DNA from: Spirochaetales bacterium
GTDB lineage: Bacteria > Spirochaetota > Spirochaetia > CADAEX01
DNA: 22,885 nucleotides
Assembly (NCBI GenBank): GCA_024233785.1
Contig: JACKPD010000028.1
Coordinates: 1 to 22,885, forward strand
Reading direction: 5' to 3'
Position numbers and translations under genes: made by a program. Positions within the stretch are counted from its first letter, which is position 1, and each line of letters begins with the position of its first letter. The notes beneath the pieces are model-generated. The model searched no databases and had not been told where the DNA came from. It saw only the letters and a program-made list of their open reading frames with translations. This document shows, piece after piece, positions 7,529 to 14,775 of this stretch.

Positions 7529-7600
7529 GTCTGGAAATCTCTATAGAAAGAACTCTATATCCTGCTCACATGACTCTCACTAAATAGTGCAAACGGGATG

Positions 7601-7608
7601 CAAATTTA
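7601..7608 (-). promoter_or_regulatory. Possible original promoter of the tRNA-Leu pair
   Basis: TAAATTTG on the minus strand matches the Bacteroidetes -7 box TAnnTTTG. It lies 73 nt before the outermost tRNA-head copy (7528), and about 270 nt before the intact tRNA-Leu(CAG) because the 97-bp units intervene. No well-spaced -33 TTG is seen. The rest of 7529-7715 holds no gene. Confidence 0.4.
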
Positions 7609-7715
7609 GACAAATTCATTTAGCAAAAAAGAATTCAAATTACTTTTTTTGAAAATTTTTAAGAATATTATGCCGGCAGGGAAGCAATGTCCAATTCCTA
7701 TGCTTGTTTGAGGAT

Positions 7716-8435
7716 TTATTTTTTATGCAGACCGCATTCCTTTTGCTCCGGGTTTTCCCACCACCATCTGCCTGCACGGATGTCCTCACCTGGTTTTATG
7801 GCTCTGGTGCATGGCTGACAGCCAATACTGGGAAAGCCTTTATCGTGGAGTTCATTATAGGGAATCTCATTTTCATGGATATATGCCCAGAGCTCTTTCT
7901 CTGTCCAGTTCAGAAGTGGATTTATTTTAATCAGTCCGTTGCCTTCATCCCATTCTATCATTTTCGTAAAGAAACGGGTAACCGACTGGTCCTTCCTTAG
8001 ACCGCAAATCCAAACGTCCAGGCCTTTAAAAGCTCTCTTTAAAGGATTTACTTTACGTATTCCGCAGCACAGCTTTCGGTTTTCAATGGATTCATAGAAC
8101 AAGTTAATGCCTTTGTCTTTTACCATACTTTCGACTTCGCCGGCATCAGGGAAAAATACTTCGAGCCTGATCCTGTATTTCTCATTGGTTTTTGCCATCA
8201 GATCATAGGTTTCCGGGAAAAACCGGCCTGTATCCAGGGTAAATATCCTTGTGGAGGGATCAATCGCTGCAATCAAATGAGTCAGAACCTGGTCCTCAGC
8301 TCCAAGGCTTGAAGCAAGTGCAATCTTTGATTTGAATTCACTCAGAAAAAACTTCAGAACCTCCCCGGCAGGCTTTTGTGAAAACTCAGTATTCCACAGT
8401 TCAATTTTTTTTAATACTTCCTCATTTGATGGCAT
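7716..8435 (-). CDS. cysH: Assimilatory adenylyl-sulfate (APS) reductase, [4Fe-4S] type
   Basis: Cytoplasmic thioredoxin-dependent reductase of the CysH family that reduces activated sulfate to sulfite for cysteine synthesis. The adenine-nucleotide alpha-hydrolase-like fold has its SSLGAEDQVL loop at about residues 42-51 and LDTGRFFPET at 67-76. Iron-sulfur ligands are visible as CC 123-124 (in KLCCGIRKVNPL) and C206-x2-C209. The catalytic C-terminal Cys is C234 in ECGLH. The paired cysteines mark the APS-using, cluster-bearing type rather than the cluster-free PAPS reductase of E. coli. At 239 aa it has normal length. It has its own probable -7 box. ATP sulfurylase (cysD/cysN) and sulfite reductase genes are not adjacent. 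Confidence 0.93.
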   Translation of the reverse strand: MPSNEEVLKKIELWNTEFSQKPAGEVLKFFLSEFKSKIALASSLGAEDQVLTHLIAAIDPSTRIFTLDTGRFFPETYDLMAKTNEKYRIRLEVFFPDAGEVESMVKDKGINLFYESIENRKLCCGIRKVNPLKRAFKGLDVWICGLRKDQSVTRFFTKMIEWDEGNGLIKINPLLNWTEKELWAYIHENEIPYNELHDKGFPSIGCQPCTRAIKPGEDIRAGRWWWENPEQKECGLHKK

Positions 8436-8454
8436 AATTCCAAATTTTATCTGG

Positions 8455-8462
8455 CAAAAGTA
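8455..8462 (-). promoter_or_regulatory. Probable -7 box of cysH
   Basis: TACTTTTG on the minus strand matches TAnnTTTG and lies 19 nt upstream of the cysH start codon, giving a short leader. No matching -33 TTG was found at the usual distance. Confidence 0.45.
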
Positions 8463-8559
8463 ATATTTTTTAAAGTAGTATTAAAAACAGGATTTTATGA
8501 TTACCTGCATCTAAGGATTTTCTATACTGTCCTTTTATAGCAAGGGATTTGATTTACAC

Positions 8560-9618
8560 TTATTCAACCCAGTCTGCTATAAAAACATTGGTATCATGTG
8601 TTCCATGGTTATTCCTGTTTGAAGAAAAGGCAATTTTCTTTCCGTCGGGGGAAAACATTGGGAATGCATTAAATACAGAGGTATTCGTTATTTGCTCCAG
8701 ATTATCGCCATTCAGGTCAACCATCCAGAGTTGAAAATCATATCCCTTTGGTGAATGATGATTGCTGGAGAAAATAATTTTTTCACCGGAAGGGGTAAAG
8801 TAAGGTGCCCAGTTAGCTTTTCCCAGGTGGGTTACCTGCTTCAGATCGCTGCCATCTACATTGCAGGTGTAAATCTCCATGTTGGTAGGAGCAACCAGTC
8901 CTTGTGCAAGGAAATCTTTATATTCCTTAATATCCTCTTCCGTTTGGGGTCTTGATGCCCTGAAAACCAGTTTCTTACCATCGGGGGAAAAGAAAGCGCC
9001 ACCGTCATAACCCAGGCCGAATGTTACCTGCTTTGGGTCGCTGCCATCTAGATTCATAGTCCATAAATCCAGATCACCGCCACGGGTGCTGGTAAAAACA
9101 ATTTTATCCCCTTTTGGAGAAATGGTTGCCTCTGCGTCATAGCCTGGTGAATCGGTAAGCTTTTTAACGATATTTCCTTTTAAATCAGCAACATATATAT
9201 CGTAACTATCATATACCGGCCATAAATATTTCCCCGGAATTACAGGCACCTCCAGACAATCAGGGCTTCCGGCATGAGTTGAGGCATATAGAATATGCTT
9301 GTTATCGGGGAGGAAGAAACTGCAGGTGGTCCTTCCTTTACCGGTACTGACCATATCGGGTCTGTACGTGGTATCCCGCAAGGCTTTTTTTATTTTTATA
9401 TTGAAAATCTGATCGCACTTTAAACCCCAGGCTGCATTATTGCTTTGCATACTCAGATTTTTACCGTCATAACTGAAGTATGCCTCCGCATTGTCGCCGC
9501 CAAAGGTGAGCTGGTGGATATTCTTTAAATGGCTCTCCTGAGCTGACACAGCAATGAAGCTGAAAATATAAAGGCTTAGAAAAAAGACTTTCGGGAAAAT
9601 TATTTTTATTGCTCTCAT
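8560..9618 (-). CDS. Secreted TolB-like (PD40) beta-propeller protein
   Basis: A periplasmic or exported beta-propeller of the TolB/WD40-like (PD40) type, resembling the propeller half of DPP-IV-type peptidases but without a hydrolase domain. The start at 9618 gives 352 aa and puts a clean signal peptide first (MRAIKIIFPKVFF, hydrophobic core, VSAQ); the upstream ATG at 9675 adds 19 polar residues before it and is less likely. At least five blade motifs are visible, including ISPKGDKIVFTSTRGGDLDLW, FFSPDGKKLVFRASR, FTPSGEKIIFSSN and FSPDGKKIAFSSNRN, with Q-(V/I)-T ends between them. No partner gene of the Tol-Pal system lies beside it, so it is probably not TolB itself. Function is unknown; sensing or scaffolding is possible. 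Confidence 0.85.
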   Translation of the reverse strand: MRAIKIIFPKVFFLSLYIFSFIAVSAQESHLKNIHQLTFGGDNAEAYFSYDGKNLSMQSNNAAWGLKCDQIFNIKIKKALRDTTYRPDMVSTGKGRTTCSFFLPDNKHILYASTHAGSPDCLEVPVIPGKYLWPVYDSYDIYVADLKGNIVKKLTDSPGYDAEATISPKGDKIVFTSTRGGDLDLWTMNLDGSDPKQVTFGLGYDGGAFFSPDGKKLVFRASRPQTEEDIKEYKDFLAQGLVAPTNMEIYTCNVDGSDLKQVTHLGKANWAPYFTPSGEKIIFSSNHHSPKGYDFQLWMVDLNGDNLEQITNTSVFNAFPMFSPDGKKIAFSSNRNNHGTHDTNVFIADWVE

Positions 9619-9719
9619 AGTTAAATTAGTTTTTGGAGAAACAGATAACTGGATGAAGGGTTCAGTTAAAATCAAAAAAATCGGAAACTATTTTGGAATA
9701 ATGACTATAAGGGTGTTGA

Positions 9720-10421
9720 CTATTCTTTGGCAAAGGCTGATGGCTTGCCCATATCTTTCCATGCGCCATAATGTTCGAATAGCTGAATTTCATTTGTTCT
9801 GGATATTTCCAGGAGGGCAGGGGTTAATGAGTAGACTGAGACAGGGGGCATCATTTCGATAAATTCAGGACTTAGCATTGCAATTCCACTATAGGCAATT
9901 TGCCGAAGGGGAGAGCTATCTCTGGTCAGCTTCTTTTCACCGCTTTCCAGATTTTGCCAGCCACACAAAATATTACTGTCATTCATAAGAAAAGGCCGGC
10001 TTGTCTCTCTTTCCTTAACCGCAAAAGTGGCAAGATGCTCAAAATCATTATGAAAATTATAGAGTTCTTCCAGGTTAAGATCTGTGTAAATATCTACATT
10101 ATGAATGAGGACGGGATCCCCTTCAAAAAGCCCGGAAGAATTTTTTATTCCGCCTCCGGTATCCAGAAGCAAATCGGATTCATCCGAAAACCTGATGTTA
10201 ATTCCGAAGTTCTTTTTTGATTCAATGAAAGATACAATTTGCTCGGGAAAATGATGTATATTGATTACAACGTCGCGGAATCCGTGATGTATCAGCCTGC
10301 GAAGAACAATCTCAAGCAGGGTTTTTCCCCTGTATTCAATAAGGGCTTTAGGCTTGTTTTCAGTTAAAGGCAAAAGCCGCGTTCCTGTCCCGGCTGCCAG
10401 TATCATTGCTCGTTTCTTCAT
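9720..10421 (-). CDS. murU: Sugar-1-phosphate nucleotidyltransferase, probable MurU
   Basis: Probable MurNAc-alpha-1-phosphate uridylyltransferase: UTP plus MurNAc-1-P gives UDP-MurNAc and pyrophosphate in the cytoplasm. The N-terminal nucleotide-binding signature is present (AMILAAGTGTRLLPLTENKPKAL, residues 5-27). The family fingerprint continues with LLDTGGGIKNS near residues 85-95 and the metal-binding H-N-V-D-I. The protein is 233 aa, the compact size of MurU, lacking the left-handed helix domain of GlmU. The assignment to MurU over other nucleotidyltransferases rests mainly on the neighbouring AmgK-like kinase, the MurU partner in Pseudomonas cell-wall recycling. The start follows the stop of the small upstream ORF by 1 nt, so translation is probably coupled. 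Confidence 0.82.
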   Translation of the reverse strand: MKKRAMILAAGTGTRLLPLTENKPKALIEYRGKTLLEIVLRRLIHHGFRDVVINIHHFPEQIVSFIESKKNFGINIRFSDESDLLLDTGGGIKNSSGLFEGDPVLIHNVDIYTDLNLEELYNFHNDFEHLATFAVKERETSRPFLMNDSNILCGWQNLESGEKKLTRDSSPLRQIAYSGIAMLSPEFIEMMPPVSVYSLTPALLEISRTNEIQLFEHYGAWKDMGKPSAFAKE

Positions 10422-10422
10422 T

Positions 10423-10563
10423 TCAGGCAGCTTTTTTTATTTTTTTCGGTTTACAACAGAATTCCTCTTTGATTGCTTGCCCACCACATTTTTTACACTC
10501 GTATTTTAGCTTTTTATCCTTCTTATTTAAGCTGTCTCCTTTTTTACATAGCGTCTTGCTCAT
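10423..10563 (-). CDS. 46-aa Cys/Lys-rich small protein, zinc-ribbon-like
   Basis: An unlisted short gene found by reading the minus strand of the gap between the kinase-RapZ gene and murU. It starts MSKTLCKKGD and encodes 46 residues ending in TGA. Its ATG overlaps the kinase stop (ATGA, 10560-10563), and its stop is 1 nt before the murU start, so it fits the operon with no slack. It contains C6, a C23-x2-C26 knuckle (CKKCGG) and adjacent C36-C37 (FCCKPKK), within a very Lys-rich chain. The cysteines suggest a small metal-binding fold; the basic charge would allow nucleic-acid binding. Both are inference. No family is recognised. The fit between neighbours argues that it is real. Confidence 0.72.
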   Translation of the reverse strand: MSKTLCKKGDSLNKKDKKLKYECKKCGGQAIKEEFCCKPKKIKKAA

Positions 10564-12014
10564 TTACTTAAATTAAGATCCTTTAATTCTCTGTGTTCTA
10601 ATAAGACAGTTAAATCGGGATTATGTTCAAGGTGATCAGCAAGTTTTTGAGCGGCATAAACTGACCGATGCTGTCCTCCGGTGCAGCCAAAGCTCACCTG
10701 CAGGTTTTTAAAGCCCCTTTCCGTGTAAACAGAAATATTTCTGTCAACCAGTGAAAATGCGTCCTGCAAAAATTCTTTCATATGAGTTTTTTCATTAAAG
10801 AAGCGCTCAACCTCCTCATCCAGTCCGCTTAGGTTTTTATATTCTTCAAAGCGACCCGGATTATGAATCCCCCTGCAATCAAAAACAAAACCGCCTCCTT
10901 CACCTGTCATGTCATCAGGTATTCCCTTTTGATAAGAAAAGCTTGTTATAACTACTCTCAGTTTTTCCGGAGGGGATGGGATTGGCTGGTTCAGTTTTTC
11001 ATTAACAAGCATTGCCTCCATAATTCTCTTTAACTCAGGAAATTCGCTCATCTGTTCAGTCGCTGACTCAAGGAAGTAAGCCAGGTTCTTAATGGCAAAA
11101 GGGACCGATTGCAGAAACAAAGGCTTCTTTTGGACCCACCCACGTAATCCGTAGGCTCCCATTGCCTGAAGTTGCCTTACCAGTGCAAAAAGATAGTAGG
11201 CCGACATGAACTTCTGCCTGTCTGTTATCATCGGCTGTATCTTCAGTAAATTATCCAGGTAATAATCCAGCAATTGAATCCGTATGGAAGTATCAATGTT
11301 TGTTCTTGCTTCAAAAAGAAGAGTGGCAACATCATACTGCAGTCCTCCCTTTCTGCCTCCCTGGTAATCAATACAATAGAGATTATTATTTTTAATCATA
11401 ATATTCCTCGACTGAAAATCCCGGAACAGGAAAAAGTTTCTGTCGACCAGATCGATTTGTTCCGACAGGAGAATAAATTCGTCCTCCAGTTTATTTTCAT
11501 CAAAAGGAATTCTGGTCAGCTTCAGAAAGAAATATTTAAAATGATTCAGATCCCATAAAACAGATTGTTTATCGAAAGATTCCCTTGGAAAACAAAGATC
11601 ATAGTTCAAACCCTCGTGTCCCTCGGTCTGAAAGCGAATCAGAAGATCCAGTGCTTTTTTATACCATGGAATCATTTCCACCGGGAAGGACCAGGATTTC
11701 CGGAGAGGATCGGTCATATCCTTCAGATTAATATCTCCCAGATCTTCAAGCAGATAATGCATTTCATCGCTGGCAACAGCATATATTTGAGGAACCGGGA
11801 GGCCTTTGTTCAGAAAGTGTTTTGTGAAGCCCAAAAAAGCCCTGTTTTCACGTACATCAGCATTGAAAGCACCAACAGCAGTGATATCGCCATTCCTTAG
11901 ACGGAAGTATTGCCTTGCAGAACCTGCAGGAACAAGCGAAGAAACCTCAGTGCAATTCTTTCCGAAGTTCCTGAAAAATAATTCTTTTAATTTGCCGGTA
12001 TCCATCTTGTTCAT
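10560..12014 (-). CDS. AmgK-like sugar kinase fused to a RapZ C-terminal domain
   Basis: A two-domain cytoplasmic protein. Residues 1 to about 340 are an aminoglycoside-phosphotransferase-fold kinase like AmgK, which phosphorylates MurNAc/GlcNAc at the anomeric carbon. The catalytic loop is FRDFQSRN with D199 and N204, and the metal-binding D216 is in CIDYQGG. Residues about 352-478 match the C-terminal domain of RapZ: ITSFSYQKGIP, FVFDCRGIHNP (376-386), GLDEEVERFF, the hallmark GCTGGQHRS (443-451) and a final EHRE. The RapZ N-terminal P-loop kinase domain is absent. In E. coli RapZ this C-terminal domain binds glucosamine-6-phosphate and the sRNA GlmZ. The gene lies 36 nt after mnmA and overlaps orf46, with murU next. 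Anomeric kinase plus MurU points to cell-wall sugar recycling, with RapZ-type sensing on the kinase itself as inference. M4 (12005) is an alternative start. Confidence 0.88.
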   Translation of the reverse strand: MNKMDTGKLKELFFRNFGKNCTEVSSLVPAGSARQYFRLRNGDITAVGAFNADVRENRAFLGFTKHFLNKGLPVPQIYAVASDEMHYLLEDLGDINLKDMTDPLRKSWSFPVEMIPWYKKALDLLIRFQTEGHEGLNYDLCFPRESFDKQSVLWDLNHFKYFFLKLTRIPFDENKLEDEFILLSEQIDLVDRNFFLFRDFQSRNIMIKNNNLYCIDYQGGRKGGLQYDVATLLFEARTNIDTSIRIQLLDYYLDNLLKIQPMITDRQKFMSAYYLFALVRQLQAMGAYGLRGWVQKKPLFLQSVPFAIKNLAYFLESATEQMSEFPELKRIMEAMLVNEKLNQPIPSPPEKLRVVITSFSYQKGIPDDMTGEGGGFVFDCRGIHNPGRFEEYKNLSGLDEEVERFFNEKTHMKEFLQDAFSLVDRNISVYTERGFKNLQVSFGCTGGQHRSVYAAQKLADHLEHNPDLTVLLEHRELKDLNLSK

Positions 12015-12050
12015 TTTAGCTTTTGGGGATTAAGAATGACAGAAAAGCCA

Positions 12051-13229
12051 TTAATCAATAACTCCCGATCCGATCAATTCACCCTTACTGTACCAGGCTG
12101 CAAACTGCCCCGGAGTTATTCCCCTTTGACTTTCCCTGAATATGATATACATCCCATTGTTCCTGCAGTAAAGCCGGGCTTCCTGCAAGGGCTGGCGGTA
12201 GCGTATCCTGACCATAAAATCTTTTTCATCCCCTGAAATCATTTCCAGATCAGGACGGATCCAATGCAGATCAGTCTTTGGAATAAATAAACCCTTTCTG
12301 AACAGTCCGGGATGATCCTGTCCCTGTCCAACATATATGATATTCTTCTGCGTGTCGGTAGCAATTATAAAAAGAGGCTTTGCCTTTCCTCCCACATTGA
12401 GTCCCTTTCTTTGTCCAATGGTGTAATAATGTGCGCCAATATGTTTTCCAACCATTTCACCATCAGATGCCGTATATTCATATTTTCCGGAAAAATCTTC
12501 AAGGCTTTGATTCTCGTCCGTTTTATTCTGGTATCCGGGAAAGTTTTCCGGAATTTCAATAATATCTCCTTCCTTTGATTTCAATTGCTGCTGAAGGAAG
12601 TCGGGAAGGCTTACTTTTCCTACAAAACATATTCCCTGTGAATCTTTCTTTTCCGCCGAAGGAAGTTTGGCTTTACGGGCAATGTCACGTAATTCTGATT
12701 TTCTAAGATGACCAATAGGAAAAAGGGTTTTTTTGAGTTGCTCCTGCGAAAGCTGGCAAAGGAAATAAGATTGCTCCTTGCCCGGATCATCGCCGGCCAG
12801 CAGGCGGTACATTATTCCGTGTTCGGTCTGAATCTCGTCTTTCTTACAATAATGCCCTGTAGCAATAAAATCAGGATTGAAAGGCTCGCAGGCTGCAAAA
12901 AACTCGTCGAATTTTATTTCCCTGTTACAAAGAACATCGGGGTTTGGGGTCCTTCCTTTTTCATATTCCGCAAACATATATTCCACAACCCTGGAGCGGT
13001 ACTTTTCACTCAGGTCGACTACATGGAAAGGTATTCCAATTTTTTTTGCAACCAGCTCAGCAAAAAGAACATCTTCATCCCATGGGCAGTCGGCTTTGAG
13101 CAGGCCGGTTTTATCATGCCAGTTAATCATGAAAACAGCGGTCACATCATATCCCTGCTCTTTCAGAAGATAAGCCGCGACGCTCGAATCCACCCCACCT
13201 GATAATCCTACAACAACTCTTTTCGACAT
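12051..13229 (-). CDS. mnmA: tRNA-specific 2-thiouridylase MnmA
   Basis: Adenylates and thiolates U34 of tRNA-Lys, -Glu and -Gln in the cytoplasm, using a sulfur-relay or cysteine-desulfurase donor, giving the s2U of mnm5s2U. The ATP PP-loop is SGGVDSS (residues 10-16). The catalytic pair is C101 (NPDVLCNREIKF) and C201 (SQGICFVG), matching E. coli C102 and C199. The Y-T-I-G-Q-R-K-G-L motif is present. The length of 392 aa is slightly above the family norm; an insert of about 25 residues near 215-245 is the extra part. It heads the probable mnmA, kinase-RapZ, orf46, murU operon and has a -7 box 20 nt before its start. Confidence 0.96.
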   Translation of the reverse strand: MSKRVVVGLSGGVDSSVAAYLLKEQGYDVTAVFMINWHDKTGLLKADCPWDEDVLFAELVAKKIGIPFHVVDLSEKYRSRVVEYMFAEYEKGRTPNPDVLCNREIKFDEFFAACEPFNPDFIATGHYCKKDEIQTEHGIMYRLLAGDDPGKEQSYFLCQLSQEQLKKTLFPIGHLRKSELRDIARKAKLPSAEKKDSQGICFVGKVSLPDFLQQQLKSKEGDIIEIPENFPGYQNKTDENQSLEDFSGKYEYTASDGEMVGKHIGAHYYTIGQRKGLNVGGKAKPLFIIATDTQKNIIYVGQGQDHPGLFRKGLFIPKTDLHWIRPDLEMISGDEKDFMVRIRYRQPLQEARLYCRNNGMYIIFRESQRGITPGQFAAWYSKGELIGSGVID

Positions 13230-13248
13230 GATAAAATATTTGTGGCTG

Positions 13249-13256
13249 CAAATTTA
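13249..13256 (-). promoter_or_regulatory. Probable -7 box of the mnmA operon
   Basis: TAAATTTG on the minus strand matches TAnnTTTG and lies 20 nt before the mnmA ATG. It would drive mnmA and, by read-through, the kinase-RapZ, orf46 and murU genes. The -33 element is not clear. Confidence 0.5.
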
Positions 13257-13320
13257 GGCTTTTTTTGGAAAAGGGACAGTATTTGCATTGAAGCCTTTAG
13301 AAATCATTCATCGGAGGTAA

Positions 13321-13851
13321 TTATTCCTCCCTTTCACAACCTTCCTGACGGGTTTTGATGAGGAATTCAACCGGGAAACCTTTGTTTCCGCATTTTTTAA
13401 CCAGCTCGTTGTAAAGATTTTCGTCCATTTGCGGGGTTCTGCTTAATATCCACAGGTACTTCCGGCGGGGCTCGCCAACAACCGCATAACTGTAATCATC
13501 AGCCAGATCAATTATATAATAGTTGGCCCGGAAGGGAAAGAAAAACTGAACCTTAAGTTTTGAATTACCCGTTCCCGTAACTGCGAATGCCTTTCCGGTA
13601 ATGGAAGTCCATTTACCGTTGTCTTTCAGACATTTGTTGAATACTTTAACATGTCCGTCGGCTTCCAGACTGTAGGTTGCCGTGGTGCAACTGCATCCGT
13701 CGAGAAACTTAGCAGGCAGGTGACACATTTCATACCATGTACCTGAATATTTCCTTAAATCAACTTTGCTTACGGTTTCAAGAGGGGGTTGAGCCGTACA
13801 ACTGAAAAGATTAATTGCAACAGCAATCTGGATTAAAACGAACTTTTTCAT
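13321..13851 (-). CDS. blc: Lipocalin-family lipoprotein (Blc-like)
   Basis: A small outer-membrane-associated lipocalin related to bacterial Blc, which binds lipids and fatty acids. The N-terminus (MKKFVLIQIAVAINLFSC) ends in a lipobox with the acylated Cys at residue 18. The lipocalin signature G-T-W-Y-E-M lies at about 37-42, followed by Blc-type C-x-C (DGCSCTTATYSLE), the F-N-K-C segment, F-F-F-P-F-R-A-N-Y-Y-I-I-D-L, and R-R-K-Y-L-W-I-L-S-R-T-P near the C-terminus. The length of 176 aa is normal. It reads away from a convergent-free minus-strand neighbour, whose terminator separates the two. No ligand can be assigned from the sequence. Confidence 0.92.
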   Translation of the reverse strand: MKKFVLIQIAVAINLFSCTAQPPLETVSKVDLRKYSGTWYEMCHLPAKFLDGCSCTTATYSLEADGHVKVFNKCLKDNGKWTSITGKAFAVTGTGNSKLKVQFFFPFRANYYIIDLADDYSYAVVGEPRRKYLWILSRTPQMDENLYNELVKKCGNKGFPVEFLIKTRQEGCEREE

Positions 13852-13886
13852 TATTTAAGATTAAAAAAGTGATTTTTAAAATTAGC

Positions 13887-13925
13887 ATAAAAAAAGGACA
13901 GACCTGTATAGAAAGCCTGTCCTTT
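13887..13925 (-). terminator. Intrinsic terminator of the small beta-barrel gene
   Basis: A 9-bp perfect stem (AAAGGACAG at 13893-13901, CTGTCCTTT at 13917-13925) with a 15-nt loop. On the minus strand it ends in seven T residues, and it lies 21 nt past the stop of the gene at 13946. It separates that gene from the lipocalin gene. Confidence 0.82.
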
Positions 13926-13945
13926 ATCTTTACACCAATTGTTTT

Positions 13946-14557
13946 TCAGATGGTTCCAAAATAAAAAATAATTCCGAAATTAACTCCAAGGCCGCTTTCA
14001 ATATGTCCGGGTCCTGTTGCACCTGAGGATTTTGGTTTTAAAGTATTGTAATAGTAATAAAGCATTCCTTCAAAAGCAATACTCTCATTCAGAAAATAAT
14101 TTGCACCCACACCGCCTTTCAGTCCAAAAACTGAATGCTTGGTTTCACTATTGTATAGGTCTGATTCTTGTTTACTTACATTCATTCCAAATCCAACTGA
14201 AGCTTCAGCAAAAGGAATAAGTGAGCCATATTCAGTATAATATCTTGCAAGCGGCCCTATTAACCAACTGGTATTTGTGTATTTTGACATCGAGACTTTA
14301 TAATTGGTCCGGCTAAGATTATAATTAACCATTCCCCCGATTGCAATCCTGTTTTTCATAAAATACCCTGCCTTTGTGGTGAGATCAAAATTGGTGTATT
14401 TATCAGGCTCAACACTGCTTCCCTTTTCTTTATAGGAATTTGAATTAAAAGACAGCTGGTTATAACCGGCAACAAATTTACTTCCTGAATTCATCTGGGC
14501 CTGCAATAGTGTGCCTCCCACGAATACCAGAATTATTGTCAAAATAAGATTTTTCAT
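13946..14557 (-). CDS. Small outer-membrane beta-barrel protein
   Basis: A 203-aa predicted outer-membrane beta-barrel of the OmpW/OmpA-barrel (PF13505/PF13568-like) type. Residues 1-20 are a signal peptide (MKNLILTIILVFVGGTLLQAQ). The rest shows amphipathic strands with periodic aromatic and Gly residues, for example YFMKNRIAIGGMVNYNLS, LIPFAEASVGFGMNV, GLKGGVGANYFLNESIAFEG and the final GLGVNFGIIFYFGTI. No catalytic or ligand motif is visible. Its own terminator follows, and no same-strand neighbour overlaps it, so it is probably transcribed alone. Function is unknown; structural or adhesion roles are typical of such proteins. Confidence 0.82.
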   Translation of the reverse strand: MKNLILTIILVFVGGTLLQAQMNSGSKFVAGYNQLSFNSNSYKEKGSSVEPDKYTNFDLTTKAGYFMKNRIAIGGMVNYNLSRTNYKVSMSKYTNTSWLIGPLARYYTEYGSLIPFAEASVGFGMNVSKQESDLYNSETKHSVFGLKGGVGANYFLNESIAFEGMLYYYYNTLKPKSSGATGPGHIESGLGVNFGIIFYFGTI

Positions 14558-14775
14558 AGAATTGGGTTTTAGTTTTAGGTGAAACTAAAATACAAATATT
14601 TAATGTTTTCGCCTTAAATATTTGAAGAAAGGGAGCTTTTTCCTGATTAATTCCCGTTTTCCATCATTAAATTATAAAACGATACCGTAATTCTGAATAA
14701 CTGAAGTCCTTTACATAATCAAGTTTTTTGGTATATTTAAGCTTTGGAGTAATCGTCTAATCAGATTTCTAATCC
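14558..14775. other. Divergent intergenic region
   Basis: A 218-bp A/T-rich gap between the minus-strand beta-barrel gene and the plus-strand addA gene. It should hold both promoters. The nearest match on the plus strand is TAAGCTTTG (14737-14745), which has one base too many between TA and TTTG, so no promoter is called. Confidence 0.4.

Noticed and set aside
8560..9618. TolB of the Tol-Pal system
   Set aside because: The propeller fits, but the TolB N-terminal domain and tolA, tolQ, tolR and pal neighbours are absent.
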